Part shown: piece by piece, positions 50,992-64,000 of the stretch
Layout: each line of letters begins with the position of its first letter
Numbering within the stretch: position 1 is the stretch's first letter
NCBI RefSeq assembly: GCF_000144645.1
Contig: NC_014377.1
Span: 62,001-126,000, forward strand
Source: Thermosediminibacter oceani DSM 16646
Lineage (GTDB): Bacteria > Bacillota > Thermosediminibacteria > Thermosediminibacterales > Thermosediminibacteraceae
Reading direction: 5' to 3'
Length of the DNA stretch: 64,000 nt
Position numbers and translations under genes: made by a program
Notes under the pieces: generated by a model
Database searches by the model: none
Told to the model about the DNA's origin: nothing
Seen by the model: the letters and a program-made list of their open reading frames with translations, nothing else

Positions 50992-51273
50992 TTGGATGAA
51001 AAAAAATCTACAAAGCATAGGCTCACTTTGCAGGATAGGGAAATTCTCGAAATAGACGGTGTACTGAACGTAGAAAAATTCACCGATGAGGATATAATAC
51101 TTTCGACGGAAAAGGGCATGCTCAACATAAAGGGAGAAAAAATGCACATGAAACAGTTGAACCTAGACCAGGGCCTGATTGTTGTGGAGGGTTTCGTGAA
51201 GATGCTGGCGTATACGGAGGAAGCCTCCGCCGCGGAAAAGGGTAAGGGCCTTCTAAACCGGCTGTTCCGGTAG
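50992..51273 (+). CDS. yabP: sporulation protein YabP
   Basis: A 93-aa protein matching YabP: HRLTLQDREILEIDGVLNVEKFTDEDIIL, in family register, then GMLNIKGEKMHMKQLNLDQGLIVVEGFV. YabP acts with YabQ in spore coat/cortex assembly. TTG start preceded by a G-rich site that can be paired in a hairpin. yabQ follows 30 bases later. Confidence 0.9.
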   Translation: MDEKKSTKHRLTLQDREILEIDGVLNVEKFTDEDIILSTEKGMLNIKGEKMHMKQLNLDQGLIVVEGFVKMLAYTEEASAAEKGKGLLNRLFR

Positions 51274-51303
51274 TGGAAGGAAAAGGAAGGAAACGAGGCC
51301 CTC

Positions 51304-51741
51304 ATGAATACGGTAGAGGTAGATACCCAGCTGATTTTTTTGGCGGGCGCCCTGGCCTCGGGAGCGGTAGCTGGGTTGGCTTTCGACGTTTACAGGCGGC
51401 TCAGAAACTATTGGAGGCCCGGCCCTTTTTTAACGGCCCTGGGGGACCTGGCGTACTGGGCGTTGACGGCGGCCATCACCTTTTATGTAACCTACAGGAT
51501 CAATTACGGCCAGGTCAGGGGATATCTTTTTCTGGGATTCGGCGTTGGGCTTTTGCTTTATATCACCGCCGTAAGTCCCCGCGTTATAAGAATTTTTTTG
51601 ATTCTTGAACGGACTTTTTCAAAAATTTTCATCCTTCCCGGTAAAGTCTTCCGGCGCATAACCGGGTTTAAGGCGGTGAGGCTCGTAAAAAGGATATTAA
51701 GTGATGCCCGCCGGGTATTTTCAAAAATAAAAAAAGGTTAA
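51304..51741 (+). CDS. yabQ: spore cortex protein YabQ
   Basis: A 145-aa membrane protein with three to four helices (FLAGALASGAVAGLAFDVYRR; LGDLAYWALTAAITFYVTYRI; RGYLFLGFGVGLLLYI) and a basic tail. In Bacillus YabQ is needed for spore cortex formation. Identification rests on position, size and the FDVYRRLRNYWRP motif. AAGGAAGG is upstream of the ATG. Confidence 0.87.
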   Translation: MNTVEVDTQLIFLAGALASGAVAGLAFDVYRRLRNYWRPGPFLTALGDLAYWALTAAITFYVTYRINYGQVRGYLFLGFGVGLLLYITAVSPRVIRIFLILERTFSKIFILPGKVFRRITGFKAVRLVKRILSDARRVFSKIKKG

Positions 51742-51804
51742 AGAAGGTTAAAGAAGGATTTTTGAAAATTTTATCGAATGTACTACCCTAAAGGGGGACT
51801 TGCG

Positions 51805-52092
51805 GTGGGAGGTAAGAAGCAATTCAAGCTGGGGAGAATAATTTTTGTCCTTTTTCTGGTATACTTCGTTTACACTTTTACGGTGCAGCAGTTCAAAATC
51901 AATGAGCTGCGCCGGCAGGAGCTGGAGCTCAGCCAGAAGATGAACCAGCTCGCGGAGGAAAGGAAAAGGCTAGAAAAGGAGATCGAGCTTTTAAATACTA
52001 AAAGCTACATAGAAAAGCTGGCCAGGGACCAGTTGGGGTTGGTCAAGCCCGGTGAGATTCTTTATAAAATATCGCCGTCCCGTGACGATTAG
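51805..52092 (+). CDS. divIC: septum formation initiator DivIC/FtsB-like
   Basis: A 95-aa bitopic protein with a basic N-terminus, one membrane helix (IIFVLFLVYFVYTFTV), then a coiled coil (NELRRQELELSQKMNQLAEE) and the family ending SYIEKLARDQLGLVKPGEILY. It is part of the divisome with FtsL and DivIB. I chose GTG 51805 because AAGGGGG is 7 bases upstream. The next gene, S1-domain yabR, follows as in Bacillus. Confidence 0.9.
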   Translation: MGGKKQFKLGRIIFVLFLVYFVYTFTVQQFKINELRRQELELSQKMNQLAEERKRLEKEIELLNTKSYIEKLARDQLGLVKPGEILYKISPSRDD

Positions 52093-52170
52093 CCTTATTG
52101 ACTATGGACTGATCTGTAGAGTATAATAAGTTCATTAAGCGCAATGTTTTAAAGGAGGAATACTTTTAGA

Positions 52171-52548
52171 ATGCCTGTTGATGTAGGCCAAATTGTAGAG
52201 GGGAAAGTTACCGGAATTACCAGATTCGGAGCTTTCGTAGAGCTACCCGATGGCGCTACCGGTCTGGTGCATATATCGGAGGTGGCCGACGGTTACGTAA
52301 AGGATGTCAGAGATTACCTGAACTGCAACGATGTCGTGAAGGTTAAGGTGATCGCCATATCCGAAGACGGCAAAATCAGCCTGTCCATCCGCAAGACCAG
52401 GGAAAACCAGAGGCACCGGAGGATGAACAACCTGAGTTTTGAGGAAAAACTGGCCAGATTCCTAAAGGAAAGCGAAGAACGCCAGCAGGACCTGAAGCGC
52501 TACGAATCCAAAAAGGGTTCCGGGGGGTATAAGCGCAGGGCCTATTGA
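52171..52548 (+). CDS. yabR: S1 RNA-binding domain protein, YabR-like
   Basis: A 125-aa protein with one S1 domain (residues 1-75: VGQIVEGKVTGITRFGAFVE, GLVHISEVADGYVKD, VIAISEDGKISLSIR) and a basic, unstructured tail. The role of YabR is not well defined; it may bind ribosomal or messenger RNA. AAAGGAGG sits upstream of the ATG. It closes the yab gene run and is followed by a terminator. Confidence 0.9.
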   Translation: MPVDVGQIVEGKVTGITRFGAFVELPDGATGLVHISEVADGYVKDVRDYLNCNDVVKVKVIAISEDGKISLSIRKTRENQRHRRMNNLSFEEKLARFLKESEERQQDLKRYESKKGSGGYKRRAY

Positions 52549-52570
52549 TAAATTTAATTTTAAGAAAATC

Positions 52571-52596
52571 ATCCAGGGCTACGCCCTGGATTTTTA
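52571..52596 (+). terminator. intrinsic terminator after yabR
   Basis: Perfect 8-bp stem TCCAGGGC / GCCCTGGA with a 3-base loop and five T. Confidence 0.88.
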
Positions 52597-52644
52597 GTGC
52601 GTATATGAAAAAGGGGAAGTCCTAAACCTACCGGGAGGTGTCCC

Positions 52645-53556
52645 ATGAAAGCAGCAGTTATAGACCTGGGGTCCAATTCCGTAAGACTTCTCGTGGCCGA
52701 AGTCGGGGGCGGAAAGGTAACGCCGGTTTTGAAGGACCTGGTGACCACCCGCCTCGGCGAAGGCGTCGCCGACAAGGGCATGCTCAGCCAAAAATCCATG
52801 GATAGCACTCTTGAAGCCGTCATAGAGTTTAAGAAAAGAGCCCTGTCCGCCGGCTGCGAGAGGATAACGGCTATTGCCACCAGTGCCGTGCGGGAAGCCA
52901 AAAACGGGTGGGAGTTTATGGAACTGATAAAACAGCGGGCCGGGATCGAGGTCCGGATACTTTCGGGCCGGGAAGAAGGTGAGCTTTCCTTCCTGGGCGC
53001 AAAGGAGGGTCTGGGACTTAAGGAGCGGGCTCTCGTCATAGATATAGGCGGGGGGAGCACCGAGCTTGCCTTTGGATGCGAAAAGGTCCAGCTGAGTGTA
53101 AGCCTTCCCATGGGAGCGGTCAGATGGACGCGGAGTTTTTTAAAATCCGACCCGCCGGAAGCAAAAGAGATAACCGCCCTGCGGGAGGAAGCCCGCAGCC
53201 TGCTTTCGGATTTCAAAAACCGCTTCGAGAGCATGAAAAGCCCCGGGGGCGTGACTGCCGTTGGGGTCGGAGGCACGCTTACGTCCCTGGCGGCCATATC
53301 CCTGGAGCTGAAGGAATACCACTGGTCTAAGGTGCACGGGTGCGTCCTGGCGCTTAAGGCGATGGAAGAGATCGCCGGAAGGCTTTGCCGCCTTCCTTCC
53401 CCGAAAAGAAAAGAGATTGCCGGCCTTGCAGCCGACCGGGCGGACATCATACCTGCGGGAGCTCTTATAGCTCTCGAGATAATGAGGTTTCTCGAACTGG
53501 GGTCCATAACCGTGAGCGAATCCGATCTCATGGAGGGAATTTTGTTGACAAATTAA
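52645..53556 (+). CDS. exopolyphosphatase / guanosine pentaphosphate phosphatase (Ppx/GppA)
   Basis: A 303-aa short-form Ppx/GppA protein of the ASKHA fold: VIDLGSNSVRLLVAEV (phosphate-1 loop), ITAIATSAVREAKNG, LVIDIGGGSTELAFG (phosphate-2) and VGVGGTLTSLAA (adenosine region). It hydrolyses polyphosphate and/or pppGpp; which one cannot be told. It lacks the C-terminal HD-type domain of longer homologues. GGGAGG is ahead of the ATG. The next promoter (for rpoB) overlaps its last codons. Confidence 0.9.
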   Translation: MKAAVIDLGSNSVRLLVAEVGGGKVTPVLKDLVTTRLGEGVADKGMLSQKSMDSTLEAVIEFKKRALSAGCERITAIATSAVREAKNGWEFMELIKQRAGIEVRILSGREEGELSFLGAKEGLGLKERALVIDIGGGSTELAFGCEKVQLSVSLPMGAVRWTRSFLKSDPPEAKEITALREEARSLLSDFKNRFESMKSPGGVTAVGVGGTLTSLAAISLELKEYHWSKVHGCVLALKAMEEIAGRLCRLPSPKRKEIAGLAADRADIIPAGALIALEIMRFLELGSITVSESDLMEGILLTN

Positions 53557-53573
53557 CTCCCGTATGATATTAT
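53545..53573 (+). promoter_or_regulatory. sigma-A promoter upstream of rpoB
   Basis: TTGACA, 17 bases, TATTAT. The -35 box lies inside the end of ppx. It leaves an untranslated leader of about 170 bases before rpoB. Confidence 0.75.
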
Positions 53574-53677
53574 TATAAACTGCACGATTATGGACAAAAT
53601 TAGTCAAATACCTCAACGGCTGAATATATCAGGCCGATAATGGTAAATATTATATAGATGAGAAACATTGACCGCAA

Positions 53678-53730
53678 AAACCAAAAGCAGGTTTTTTGTT
53701 GGGGGCCTTGCTTTTGGTCTATTTTTACTT
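53678..53730 (+). terminator. terminator-like hairpin in the rpoB leader
   Basis: ACCAAAAGCA (53680-53689) pairs perfectly with TGCTTTTGGT (53709-53718) across a 19-base loop, followed by CTATTTTTACTTTT. It ends about 35 bases before the rpoB start, where an attenuator would be. It may set the level of RNA polymerase synthesis. Confidence 0.6.
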
Positions 53731-53752
53731 TTATAAAGGGGTGAAGGAAAGG

Positions 53753-56700
53753 ATGGTTCGTCCCGTAAAAGTGGGAGGACGCACCCGCTGGAGTTTCGCC
53801 AAGATCGAGGAAGTAAGAGACCTCCCTTACCTGTTGGAGATACAGAAGAATTCATACGAGTGGTTTTTAAAAGAAGGTCTGAGAGAAGTTCTGCAGGAGT
53901 TTTCTCCCATCGAGGATTTTACCGGCAACATGGTGCTGGAGTTTCTCGATTATAGCCTCGACAATAACCCCAAGTACTCGGTGGATGAGTGTAAGGAAAG
54001 GGACGTTACATACGCCGTTCCCCTCAAGGTCCGCGTAAGGCTGATAAATAAAGAGACGGGCGAGGTAAAGGAACAGGACGTGTTCATGGGTGACTTCCCG
54101 CTCATGACTGAAAACGGTACCTTTATAATAAACGGAGCCGAGAGGGTTATCGTCAGCCAGCTCGTGCGTTCCCCTGGTGTGTACTTCGACCGGCAGATCG
54201 ACAAGAACGGCAGGGCCCTCTACATGGGGACCATTATCCCCAACCGCGGTGCCTGGCTTGAAATGGAGACCGATTCCAACGAGGTCATATACGTGAGGGT
54301 CGACAGGACCCGAAAGATCCCCATAACCGTGCTCTTAAGGGCTCTCGGTTACGGAACCAACGCGCAAATCATCGAACTTTTAGGCGAAGACGAAAAAATC
54401 CTCAGGACTTTAGAAAAGGATAACACTGAAAATCAAGAAGAGGCGCTCCTCGAAATATACAAGAGGCTGAGACCCGGAGAGCCGCCCACTGTGGAAAACG
54501 CAAGAGCTCTCTTGGAGTCGTTGTTTTTCGATCCCAAGCGCTATGATCTTGCGAACGTGGGCAGGTACAAGTTCAACAAAAAACTGAGGCTCAGGAACCG
54601 TATCGTAGGGAAAATAGCGGCGGAAAACGTTGAGGACCCCAACACCGGAGAGATTATTCTCAAAAAAGGTGAAAAAATTACCAGAAAGACAGCCGAAACC
54701 CTTGAGTCCCTTAGAATAAACGAGATCAAGGTAATGGTCGATGAAGACAGGGTCGTAAAAGTCATAGCCAACGGATACAACGACGGCGATGGTCCCGATG
54801 TTTTTCCCACGGAAAAATATATCACCGTTGAAGATATAGTTGCTTCCATAAACTACCTCCTGAATCTTTCCTACGGTATCGGTGATGTGGACGACATCGA
54901 CCATTTGGGCAACCGCAGGGTGAGGTCGGTAGGCGAACTTTTGCAAAACCAGTTCCGCATAGGGCTTGCCCGAATGGAGCGGGTCGTCAAAGAGCGCATG
55001 ACCATCCAGGACGTGGACGCCATAACTCCGCAGGGACTCATCAACATAAGGCCCCTGGTAGCAGCTATAAAGGAGTTCTTCGGCAGCAGCCAGCTGTCCC
55101 AGTTCATGGACCAGACCAACCCCTTGGCGGAGCTTACTAACAAGAGAAGGCTCAGCGCCCTCGGGCCCGGAGGCTTGAGCCGCGAGAGGGCGGGCTTCGA
55201 GGTAAGGGACGTACACTATTCCCACTACGGCCGCATGTGTCCTATCGAGACTCCTGAAGGCCCCAACATCGGGCTCATCAGCTCCCTCAGCACGTATGCC
55301 CGGGTAAACCAGTACGGATTTATAGAGACGCCTTACCGCAAGGTCGACAAAGAAAGAGGCGTTGTTACCAACGAAGTAGAATACCTGACCGCCGACGAGG
55401 AAGAGGAATTCATCATAGCTCAGGCCAACGTGCCCCTGGATGAAGAGGGCAGGTTCGTCCAAAAAAGGGTTACGGCCAGGTACAAGGACGACATCGTGGT
55501 AGTTCCGGCCGAAGAAGTCGATTACATGGACGTATCGCCGAAACAGCTGGTCAGCGTAGCCACCGCTCTGATTCCTTTCCTGGAACACGACGACGCCAAC
55601 CGAGCCCTCATGGGCGCTAACATGCAGCGCCAGGCGGTTCCCCTTATAACCACGGAAGCTCCGCTGGTGGGTACGGGAATAGAGTGGAAAGCCGCTTTAG
55701 ATTCTGGCGTCATGATTGTGGCCAAGAATTCGGGCGTTGTTGAAAGGGTAACGGCAAGAGAGATTGTAATCCGCAGGGATAGCGACAATGGCCTTGATGT
55801 GTATAAAGTGCATAAATTCATGAGGTCAAACCAGGGGACCTGCATCAACCAGAGGCCTATAGTGAAAAAGGGCGATAGGGTTGAAGCGGGTCAGCCCATA
55901 GCCGACGGTCCATCCACGGACCACGGCGAACTGGCGCTGGGCAAGAACGTGCTGGTGGCCTTCATGCCCTGGGAAGGTTACAACTACGAGGACGCCATCC
56001 TGATTTCGGAACGGCTGGTGAGGGATGATGTTTTCACCTCGATTCACATAGAGCAGTACGAGGCTGAGGCCCGGGACACCAAACTAGGCCCCGAGGAGAT
56101 CACAAGGGATATACCCAACGTAGGCGAGGATGCCTTGAAGGACCTGGACGAAAGGGGAATCATCCGAATAGGCGCCGAGGTCCGGGCCGGGGACATCCTG
56201 GTGGGCAAGGTGACTCCCAAGGGCGAAACTGAACTCACCGCCGAGGAAAGGCTGCTCAGGGCCATATTCGGAGAAAAGGCGAGGGAAGTCAGGGATACTT
56301 CCCTCAGGGTTCCCCACGGAGAGTACGGTATCGTCGTTGATGTCAAAGTGTTCAGCAGGGAAAACGGAGACGAACTGCCGCCGGGAGTCAACCAACTGGT
56401 CAGAGTTTACATAGCCCAGAAGAGGAAGATCTCCGAAGGCGACAAGATGGCCGGCCGCCACGGAAATAAGGGTGTAATTTCAAGGATATTACCCGTGGAA
56501 GACATGCCGTATCTACCCGATGGGACGCCGGTAGATATCGTGCTGAACCCCCTGGGTGTGCCTTCCCGAATGAACATCGGCCAGGTGCTGGAGACGCATC
56601 TCGGATGGGCGGCAAAGGCGCTGGGATGGCATGTAGCCACGCCGGTTTTCGACGGTGCGACCGAAGAAGAAATATTCGAGTGCCTCAGGAAGGCCGGTTT

Positions 56701-57382
56701 GCCCGAAGACGGCAAGATAGAACTAAGGGACGGGCGCACGGGCGAACCCTTCGATAAAAAGGTTACGGTGGGCTACATGTACATGCTGAAGTTGGCCCAC
56801 CTCGTGGATGACAAGATCCACGCCAGGTCTACGGGTCCATACTCGTTGGTTACCCAGCAGCCGCTGGGCGGTAAAGCCCAGTTCGGCGGCCAGAGGTTCG
56901 GTGAAATGGAAGTATGGGCCCTGGAGGCGTACGGGGCAAGCTATACCTTACAGGAACTCCTAACGGTGAAATCCGACGACGTGATGGGCCGCGTAAAGAC
57001 CTACGAGGCTATAGTAAAGGGCGAGAACGTGCCGGAACCGGGGATACCCGAATCCTTCAAGGTGCTTATTAAAGAACTGCAGTCCCTGTGCCTTGACGTG
57101 AAGATACTTTCCGAGGACGCCCAGGAGATCGAGATCAAGGACGCCGACGAATACGAGGAGACTGAAACCCTCGATGTGAATATGGAGGGTCTGGAAGATC
57201 AGGGAGAAACGCCTGTAAAAGAAGAAGAACCCGACGAAGACCTGGAGGAAGAAGAACCGGAAGAAGACATATACGAGGAATTAAGCGAGGAAGACAGGGA
57301 ACTTACACGGGACCTGGGCTTGGACGAAGAGGATTTTAATGGTCAATTTGACTTCGACGAGAGTGAGATAGAAGATTATTAA
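53753..57382 (+). CDS. rpoB: RNA polymerase beta subunit
   Basis: A 1209-aa beta subunit. It begins [20 protein letters not shown], includes the rifampicin-region block [30 protein letters not shown] in family register and [16 protein letters not shown], and closes with [20 protein letters not shown]. After the conserved end it carries an unusual acidic tail of about 75 residues ([20 protein letters not shown] within it). ATG 53753 is chosen since the family begins there. Unlike the common bacterial order, rplJ and rplL are not directly upstream. Confidence 0.97.
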   Translation: MVRPVKVGGRTRWSFAKIEEVRDLPYLLEIQKNSYEWFLKEGLREVLQEFSPIEDFTGNMVLEFLDYSLDNNPKYSVDECKERDVTYAVPLKVRVRLINKETGEVKEQDVFMGDFPLMTENGTFIINGAERVIVSQLVRSPGVYFDRQIDKNGRALYMGTIIPNRGAWLEMETDSNEVIYVRVDRTRKIPITVLLRALGYGTNAQIIELLGEDEKILRTLEKDNTENQEEALLEIYKRLRPGEPPTVENARALLESLFFDPKRYDLANVGRYKFNKKLRLRNRIVGKIAAENVEDPNTGEIILKKGEKITRKTAETLESLRINEIKVMVDEDRVVKVIANGYNDGDGPDVFPTEKYITVEDIVASINYLLNLSYGIGDVDDIDHLGNRRVRSVGELLQNQFRIGLARMERVVKERMTIQDVDAITPQGLINIRPLVAAIKEFFGSSQLSQFMDQTNPLAELTNKRRLSALGPGGLSRERAGFEVRDVHYSHYGRMCPIETPEGPNIGLISSLSTYARVNQYGFIETPYRKVDKERGVVTNEVEYLTADEEEEFIIAQANVPLDEEGRFVQKRVTARYKDDIVVVPAEEVDYMDVSPKQLVSVATALIPFLEHDDANRALMGANMQRQAVPLITTEAPLVGTGIEWKAALDSGVMIVAKNSGVVERVTAREIVIRRDSDNGLDVYKVHKFMRSNQGTCINQRPIVKKGDRVEAGQPIADGPSTDHGELALGKNVLVAFMPWEGYNYEDAILISERLVRDDVFTSIHIEQYEAEARDTKLGPEEITRDIPNVGEDALKDLDERGIIRIGAEVRAGDILVGKVTPKGETELTAEERLLRAIFGEKAREVRDTSLRVPHGEYGIVVDVKVFSRENGDELPPGVNQLVRVYIAQKRKISEGDKMAGRHGNKGVISRILPVEDMPYLPDGTPVDIVLNPLGVPSRMNIGQVLETHLGWAAKALGWHVATPVFDGATEEEIFECLRKAGLPEDGKIELRDGRTGEPFDKKVTVGYMYMLKLAHLVDDKIHARSTGPYSLVTQQPLGGKAQFGGQRFGEMEVWALEAYGASYTLQELLTVKSDDVMGRVKTYEAIVKGENVPEPGIPESFKVLIKELQSLCLDVKILSEDAQEIEIKDADEYEETETLDVNMEGLEDQGETPVKEEEPDEDLEEEEPEEDIYEELSEEDRELTRDLGLDEEDFNGQFDFDESEIEDY

Positions 57383-57460
57383 TTTCGATGCCGGGGAGGA
57401 TGAATCCCTCACCGGCTATCCCGGAATGATGCTCAATAATAATGAAGGGAGAGACACCCT

Positions 57461-61015
<3,555 letters not shown>

Positions 61016-61022
61016 ATCCTTA

Positions 61023-61051
61023 TTGACAGCCATCAGCGATAATGCTAAAAT
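61023..61051 (+). promoter_or_regulatory. sigma-A promoter for the L7Ae-rpsL-rpsG-fusA group
   Basis: Consensus TTGACA, 17 bases, TAAAAT, immediately after rpoC. It gives this ribosomal group transcription independent of rpoBC. Confidence 0.8.
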
Positions 61052-61063
61052 ATATAGGTGCGT

Positions 61064-61100
61064 GCTCAAGCTTCACCAAAAGCACTGAGCTTGAGGAGGG
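61064..61100 (+). promoter_or_regulatory. leader hairpin next to the L7Ae-like gene's ribosome-binding site
   Basis: CTCAAGCT (61065-61072) pairs with AGCTTGAG (61088-61095); the G-rich ribosome-binding site (GAGGAGGG) starts within the 3' arm. GTGC/GCAC can pair as an alternative. CTGA in the loop is a feature of kink-turns, which L7Ae proteins bind, so autoregulation is conceivable but unproven. Confidence 0.4.
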
Positions 61101-61106
61101 CATGAA

Positions 61107-61355
61107 ATGCTTAACAAGTTAAAAAGTGCCCCCAAAAAAACGGTAGGGACAAAGCAAACTCTCAAAGCAGTCGAAAGGGATCAGGCAGCCGTAGTGTTTA
61201 TAGCCCAGGACGCAGAAGAGCATGTGGTATCGGGCTTAAAGGAACTATGCCAGCAAAAGGGTGTAGAAGTAGTTCCGGTGGCTACAATGAAGGAATTGGG
61301 GGAAGCATGCGGTATTGATGTAGGGGCAGCATCGGCTGCAATTTTAAATCAATAA
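61107..61355 (+). CDS. L7Ae/L30e-family ribosomal protein, YbxF-like
   Basis: An 82-aa L7Ae-like RNA-binding protein (TLKAVERDQAAVVFIAQDAEE; LKELCQQKGVEVVPVATMKELGEACGIDVGAA). Firmicutes carry it as the first gene before rpsL, where it is called YbxF; the family binds kink-turn RNA. GAGGAGGG precedes the ATG. A terminator-like hairpin follows, so expression of rpsL may be only partly linked. Confidence 0.92.
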   Translation: MLNKLKSAPKKTVGTKQTLKAVERDQAAVVFIAQDAEEHVVSGLKELCQQKGVEVVPVATMKELGEACGIDVGAASAAILNQ

Positions 61356-61363
61356 GGGAATAT

Positions 61364-61394
61364 TGGATGCCCCTCTTTGGGGCATTCTTTTTTA
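61364..61394 (+). terminator. intrinsic terminator between the L7Ae-like gene and rpsL
   Basis: ATGCCCC / GGGGCAT stem with a TCTTT loop and a T-rich tail (CTTTTTTAA). It lies inside the ribosomal group and is probably leaky. Confidence 0.8.
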
Positions 61395-61417
61395 ATGTAT
61401 AGGAAGGAGGTGTAACG

Positions 61418-61792
61418 ATGCCAACGATCAATCAGCTGGTAAGGAGAGGAAGACAAAAAGTTCAGCACAAGTCCAAGTCTCCCGCATTAAAGGGATGTCC
61501 CCAGAAGCGCGGGGTGTGTACCGTAGTAAAGACCACCACGCCCAAGAAGCCCAACTCCGCTCTTAGGAAGATAGCCAGGGTAAGGCTTACCAACGGCGTG
61601 GAGGTTACCGCGTACATCCCCGGTATAGGGCATAACCTGCAGGAACACTCGGTGGTTCTCGTGAGGGGAGGCAGGGTAAAGGACCTTCCCGGTGTGAGAT
61701 ATCACATCATCCGCGGCGCTCTGGATGCAGCAGGTGTTGCCAACAGGAAGCAGGGACGTTCGCTCTACGGAGCTAAGAAGCCGAAGTCTTAA
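61418..61792 (+). CDS. rpsL: 30S ribosomal protein S12
   Basis: A 124-aa S12 with the highly conserved decoding-site blocks [20 protein letters not shown] and the later [16 protein letters not shown]. The lysine in TPKKPNS, the position linked to streptomycin resistance in other bacteria, has the usual sensitive-type residue. AAGGAGG upstream of the ATG. It is followed by rpsG after 17 bases. Confidence 0.98.
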   Translation: MPTINQLVRRGRQKVQHKSKSPALKGCPQKRGVCTVVKTTTPKKPNSALRKIARVRLTNGVEVTAYIPGIGHNLQEHSVVLVRGGRVKDLPGVRYHIIRGALDAAGVANRKQGRSLYGAKKPKS

Positions 61793-61809
61793 GTGAAGGA
61801 GGGAAGAGG

Positions 61810-62283
61810 ATGCCAAGAAAGGGTCATGTTGCGCGCAGGGATGTACCCGAGGATCCCATATATAAGAGCAAGCTGGTGACCAAGCTCATCAACAAACTCA
61901 TGTACGACGGGAAAAAGAGCGTTGCCCAGAAGGCTTGCTACGGGGCTTTTGAGATAATCAGGGAAAAGACGGGCAAGGACCCCCTTGAGGTCTTCCAGGA
62001 GGCCTTAAAAAACGTAATGCCCGTACTGGAGGTAAGGCCTCGCAGGGTGGGCGGTGCTACCTATCAGGTGCCCATCGAGGTTCCCGAGCACAGGAGGCTT
62101 TCTCTGGGTATCAGGTGGCTTGTGGAATACGCCCGCCAGCGCACTGACAAAAAGACCATCAGGGAAAAGCTGGCTGCCGAGATCATGGATGCGGCCAACG
62201 GCACCGGCGGCGCCGTTAAGAAGAAAGACGAAACACACAGGATGGCAGAAGCCAACAGAGCCTTTGCCCATTACAGGTGGTAA
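61810..62283 (+). CDS. rpsG: 30S ribosomal protein S7
   Basis: A 157-aa S7: [20 protein letters not shown], the central [17 protein letters not shown] block that binds 16S RNA, and the ending [20 protein letters not shown]. The length is normal. AGGAGGG is well placed before the ATG. fusA follows after 58 bases. Confidence 0.98.
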   Translation: MPRKGHVARRDVPEDPIYKSKLVTKLINKLMYDGKKSVAQKACYGAFEIIREKTGKDPLEVFQEALKNVMPVLEVRPRRVGGATYQVPIEVPEHRRLSLGIRWLVEYARQRTDKKTIREKLAAEIMDAANGTGGAVKKKDETHRMAEANRAFAHYRW

Positions 62284-62341
62284 TTCGTTAAAGTACCGAA
62301 AGTACATTTTTTGGTATTCGTTACAGAAAGGGGTGTAGCAT

Positions 62342-64000
62342 ATGCCTAGACAGATTCCGCTCGACAGACTACGGAATATAGGTATAATGGCGCACATAGA
62401 TGCCGGTAAGACCACCACTACCGAGAGGATTCTCTTTTACACCGGAAAAGTGCATAAACTGGGAGAGGTCCACGAAGGCACCGCTGTCATGGACTGGATG
62501 GAGCAGGAGCAGGAAAGAGGCATTACCATTACATCGGCTTCTACAACCTGCTACTGGAAGGACCATCAGATTAACATTATCGATACGCCAGGCCACGTGG
62601 ATTTCACGGTGGAAGTAGAGCGGTCCCTGAGGGTTCTCGACGGAGCCGTTGCGGTATTCTGCGCAAAAGGCGGTGTTGAACCCCAGTCCGAGACGGTCTG
62701 GCGCCAGGCCGATAAATACATGGTTCCCAGGATCGCCTATGTAAACAAGATGGATATCATGGGCGCCGATTTTTACAATGTCATAAAGCAGATAAAAGAA
62801 AGACTGGGAGCCAACCCGGTACCCGTCCAGATCCCCATCGGCAGCGAGGATACCTTCAGGGGAATCGTGGACCTGGTAGGAATGAAAGCCTACATTTATA
62901 CCAACGACCTGGGCACCGACATCCAGGTGACGGAAATTCCCGACGAGATCAGGGATAAAGCCGAAGAGTACAGGGAAAAGATGCTGGAGTCGCTGTCCGA
63001 CGTCAACGAAGAAATAATGGAAAAATTCCTGGAAGGGCAGGAGATCTCCGAAGCCGAACTCAAAGCAGCCATCAGAAAGGCCTGTGTCGAGGTAAAGGCC
63101 GTCCCCGTGCTCTGCGGTTCCTCTTACAGGAACAAAGGTGTGCAGCTTCTCCTGGATGCAATAATCGACTACCTGCCTTCACCCCTTGATATCCCGGCTG
63201 TTAAGGGAATCGACCCCGAAACCGGCGAGGAAATTGAAAGACAGCCCAGTGATGACGAACCGTTTTCCGCTCTCGCGTTCAAGATCATGAGCGACCCCTA
63301 CGTGGGTAAGCTGACCTACTTTAGAATTTACTCGGGGACGCTGAAAGCCGGTTCTTACGTCTATAACTCCACAAAGAACAAGAAGGAAAGGATCGGCAGA
63401 ATACTCAGGATGCACGCTAACCACAGGCAGGAAATGGAAGAAGCCATGACCGGCGAAATCGTCGCCGCCGTCGGCCTTAAAGATACCACGACCGGCGATA
63501 CGCTGTGCGCTGAAGAAAAACCCATCGTCCTGGAGTCCATGCAGTTCCCCGAACCGGTTATATCGGTAGCTATAGAGCCCAAGACCAAGGCGGACCAGGA
63601 AAAAATGGGCATCGCCCTTCAGAGGCTGGCCGAGGAAGACCCCACTTTCAGGACGTACACCGATCAGGAGACCGGCCAGACCATAATATCCGGTATGGGC
63701 GAGCTGCACTTGGAGATAATAGTCGACAGGATGTTCAGGGAGTTCAAGGTCCAGGCCAACGTAGGCAAACCCCAGGTCGCCTACAAGGAGACCATCAGGA
63801 AAGCCGTCAAAGCGGAAGGCAAGTACATCCGCCAGACCGGCGGCCGCGGTCAGTACGGCCACGTATGGCTGGAGATCGAACCTCTGGAGCCTGGCAAGGG
63901 TTACGAGTTCGTCAACAAGATTGTCGGCGGCGTAATACCCAAGGAATATATACCCGCCGTGGACGCCGGTGTGCGTGAAGCTCTGCAAAACGGCGTGCTC
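62342..64000 (+). CDS. fusA: elongation factor G (partial, runs off the window)
   Basis: The first 553 residues of EF-G are present, with no stop before the window ends. G-domain motifs: [14 protein letters not shown] (P-loop), ERGITITSA (switch I region), DTPGHVDF and NKMD. Domain II ([21 protein letters not shown]) and domain IV start ([15 protein letters not shown]) follow. It drives translocation on the ribosome. AAAGGGGTG lies ahead of the ATG. The order rpsL-rpsG-fusA is the usual str operon. Confidence 0.97.
   Translation, partial: MPRQIPLDRLRNIGIMAHIDAGKTTTTERILFYTGKVHKLGEVHEGTAVMDWMEQEQERGITITSASTTCYWKDHQINIIDTPGHVDFTVEVERSLRVLDGAVAVFCAKGGVEPQSETVWRQADKYMVPRIAYVNKMDIMGADFYNVIKQIKERLGANPVPVQIPIGSEDTFRGIVDLVGMKAYIYTNDLGTDIQVTEIPDEIRDKAEEYREKMLESLSDVNEEIMEKFLEGQEISEAELKAAIRKACVEVKAVPVLCGSSYRNKGVQLLLDAIIDYLPSPLDIPAVKGIDPETGEEIERQPSDDEPFSALAFKIMSDPYVGKLTYFRIYSGTLKAGSYVYNSTKNKKERIGRILRMHANHRQEMEEAMTGEIVAAVGLKDTTTGDTLCAEEKPIVLESMQFPEPVISVAIEPKTKADQEKMGIALQRLAEEDPTFRTYTDQETGQTIISGMGELHLEIIVDRMFREFKVQANVGKPQVAYKETIRKAVKAEGKYIRQTGGRGQYGHVWLEIEPLEPGKGYEFVNKIVGGVIPKEYIPAVDAGVREALQNGVL

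Noticed and set aside
54410-55588. 392-aa minus-strand frame within rpoB
   Set aside because: Shadow frame of rpoB.

Overview
The window looks like chromosome from an anaerobic, spore-forming, probably thermophilic Firmicute of the Thermoanaerobacterales/Thermosediminibacterales kind. The evidence is a T-box leader, sporulation genes (spoVT, spoVB-like, yabP, yabQ, SpoIID- and GerMN-domain proteins), the Bacillus-like order mfd-spoVT-yabM-yabN...yabP-yabQ-divIC-yabR, a type I-B CRISPR system with a very long array, and a thiosulfate/persulfide gene cluster. The genus is an inference; no rRNA or tRNA gene is visible.

Layout. 1-2300: the 3' end of a T-box leader and trpP, then a YlmH-like S4 protein and a PlsC acyltransferase. 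2413-11282: a type I-B operon cas6-cas8b-cas7-cas5-cas3-cas4-cas1-cas2. cas8b is split by a -1 frameshift lying exactly on an A AAA AAG slippery heptamer. 11288-19356: a perfect hairpin, a leader, and a CRISPR array that I count at 72 intact repeats, one repeat split by an insertion sequence (IS) and one degenerate terminal repeat. An IS3-family element sits inside spacer 70 and an IS110-family element sits inside repeat 73. 19467-20370: a stray second cas6 fused to a copied scrap of the ABC-transporter region found at 34.3 kb. 20600-22500: a small membrane protein and a second IS110-family element.

22877-34336: a sulfur-linked region. It holds a TusA/TsuB-like carrier, a LysR regulator, two half-size YeeE/YedE (TsuA-like) transporters, an 849-aa GltD/Fe-S/HdrB-like fusion, a lipoprotein double rhodanese, a TVP38/TMEM64 membrane protein, a CDP-alcohol phosphatidyltransferase and a YnjBCD-like ABC importer. 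From memory the second half has the same gene families as the uncharacterised E. coli ydjX-ynjF region. Here it sits beside thiosulfate uptake, which suggests one system that imports and reduces a sulfane-sulfur compound. 34442-39189: a small membrane protein, a DNA methyltransferase with no ordinary start codon, and dnaE on the minus strand.

39353-52548: a PrsW-like protein, a GerMN lipoprotein, mfd, spoVT, pckA (minus strand), spoVB, mazG, a HU gene, a SpoIID protein, yabP, yabQ, divIC and an S1-domain gene. 52645-64000: ppx/gppA, then rpoB-rpoC without rplJ/rplL upstream, but with their own promoter and a terminator-like leader hairpin. These are followed by an L7Ae-like gene, rpsL, rpsG and the start of fusA, which runs off the window.
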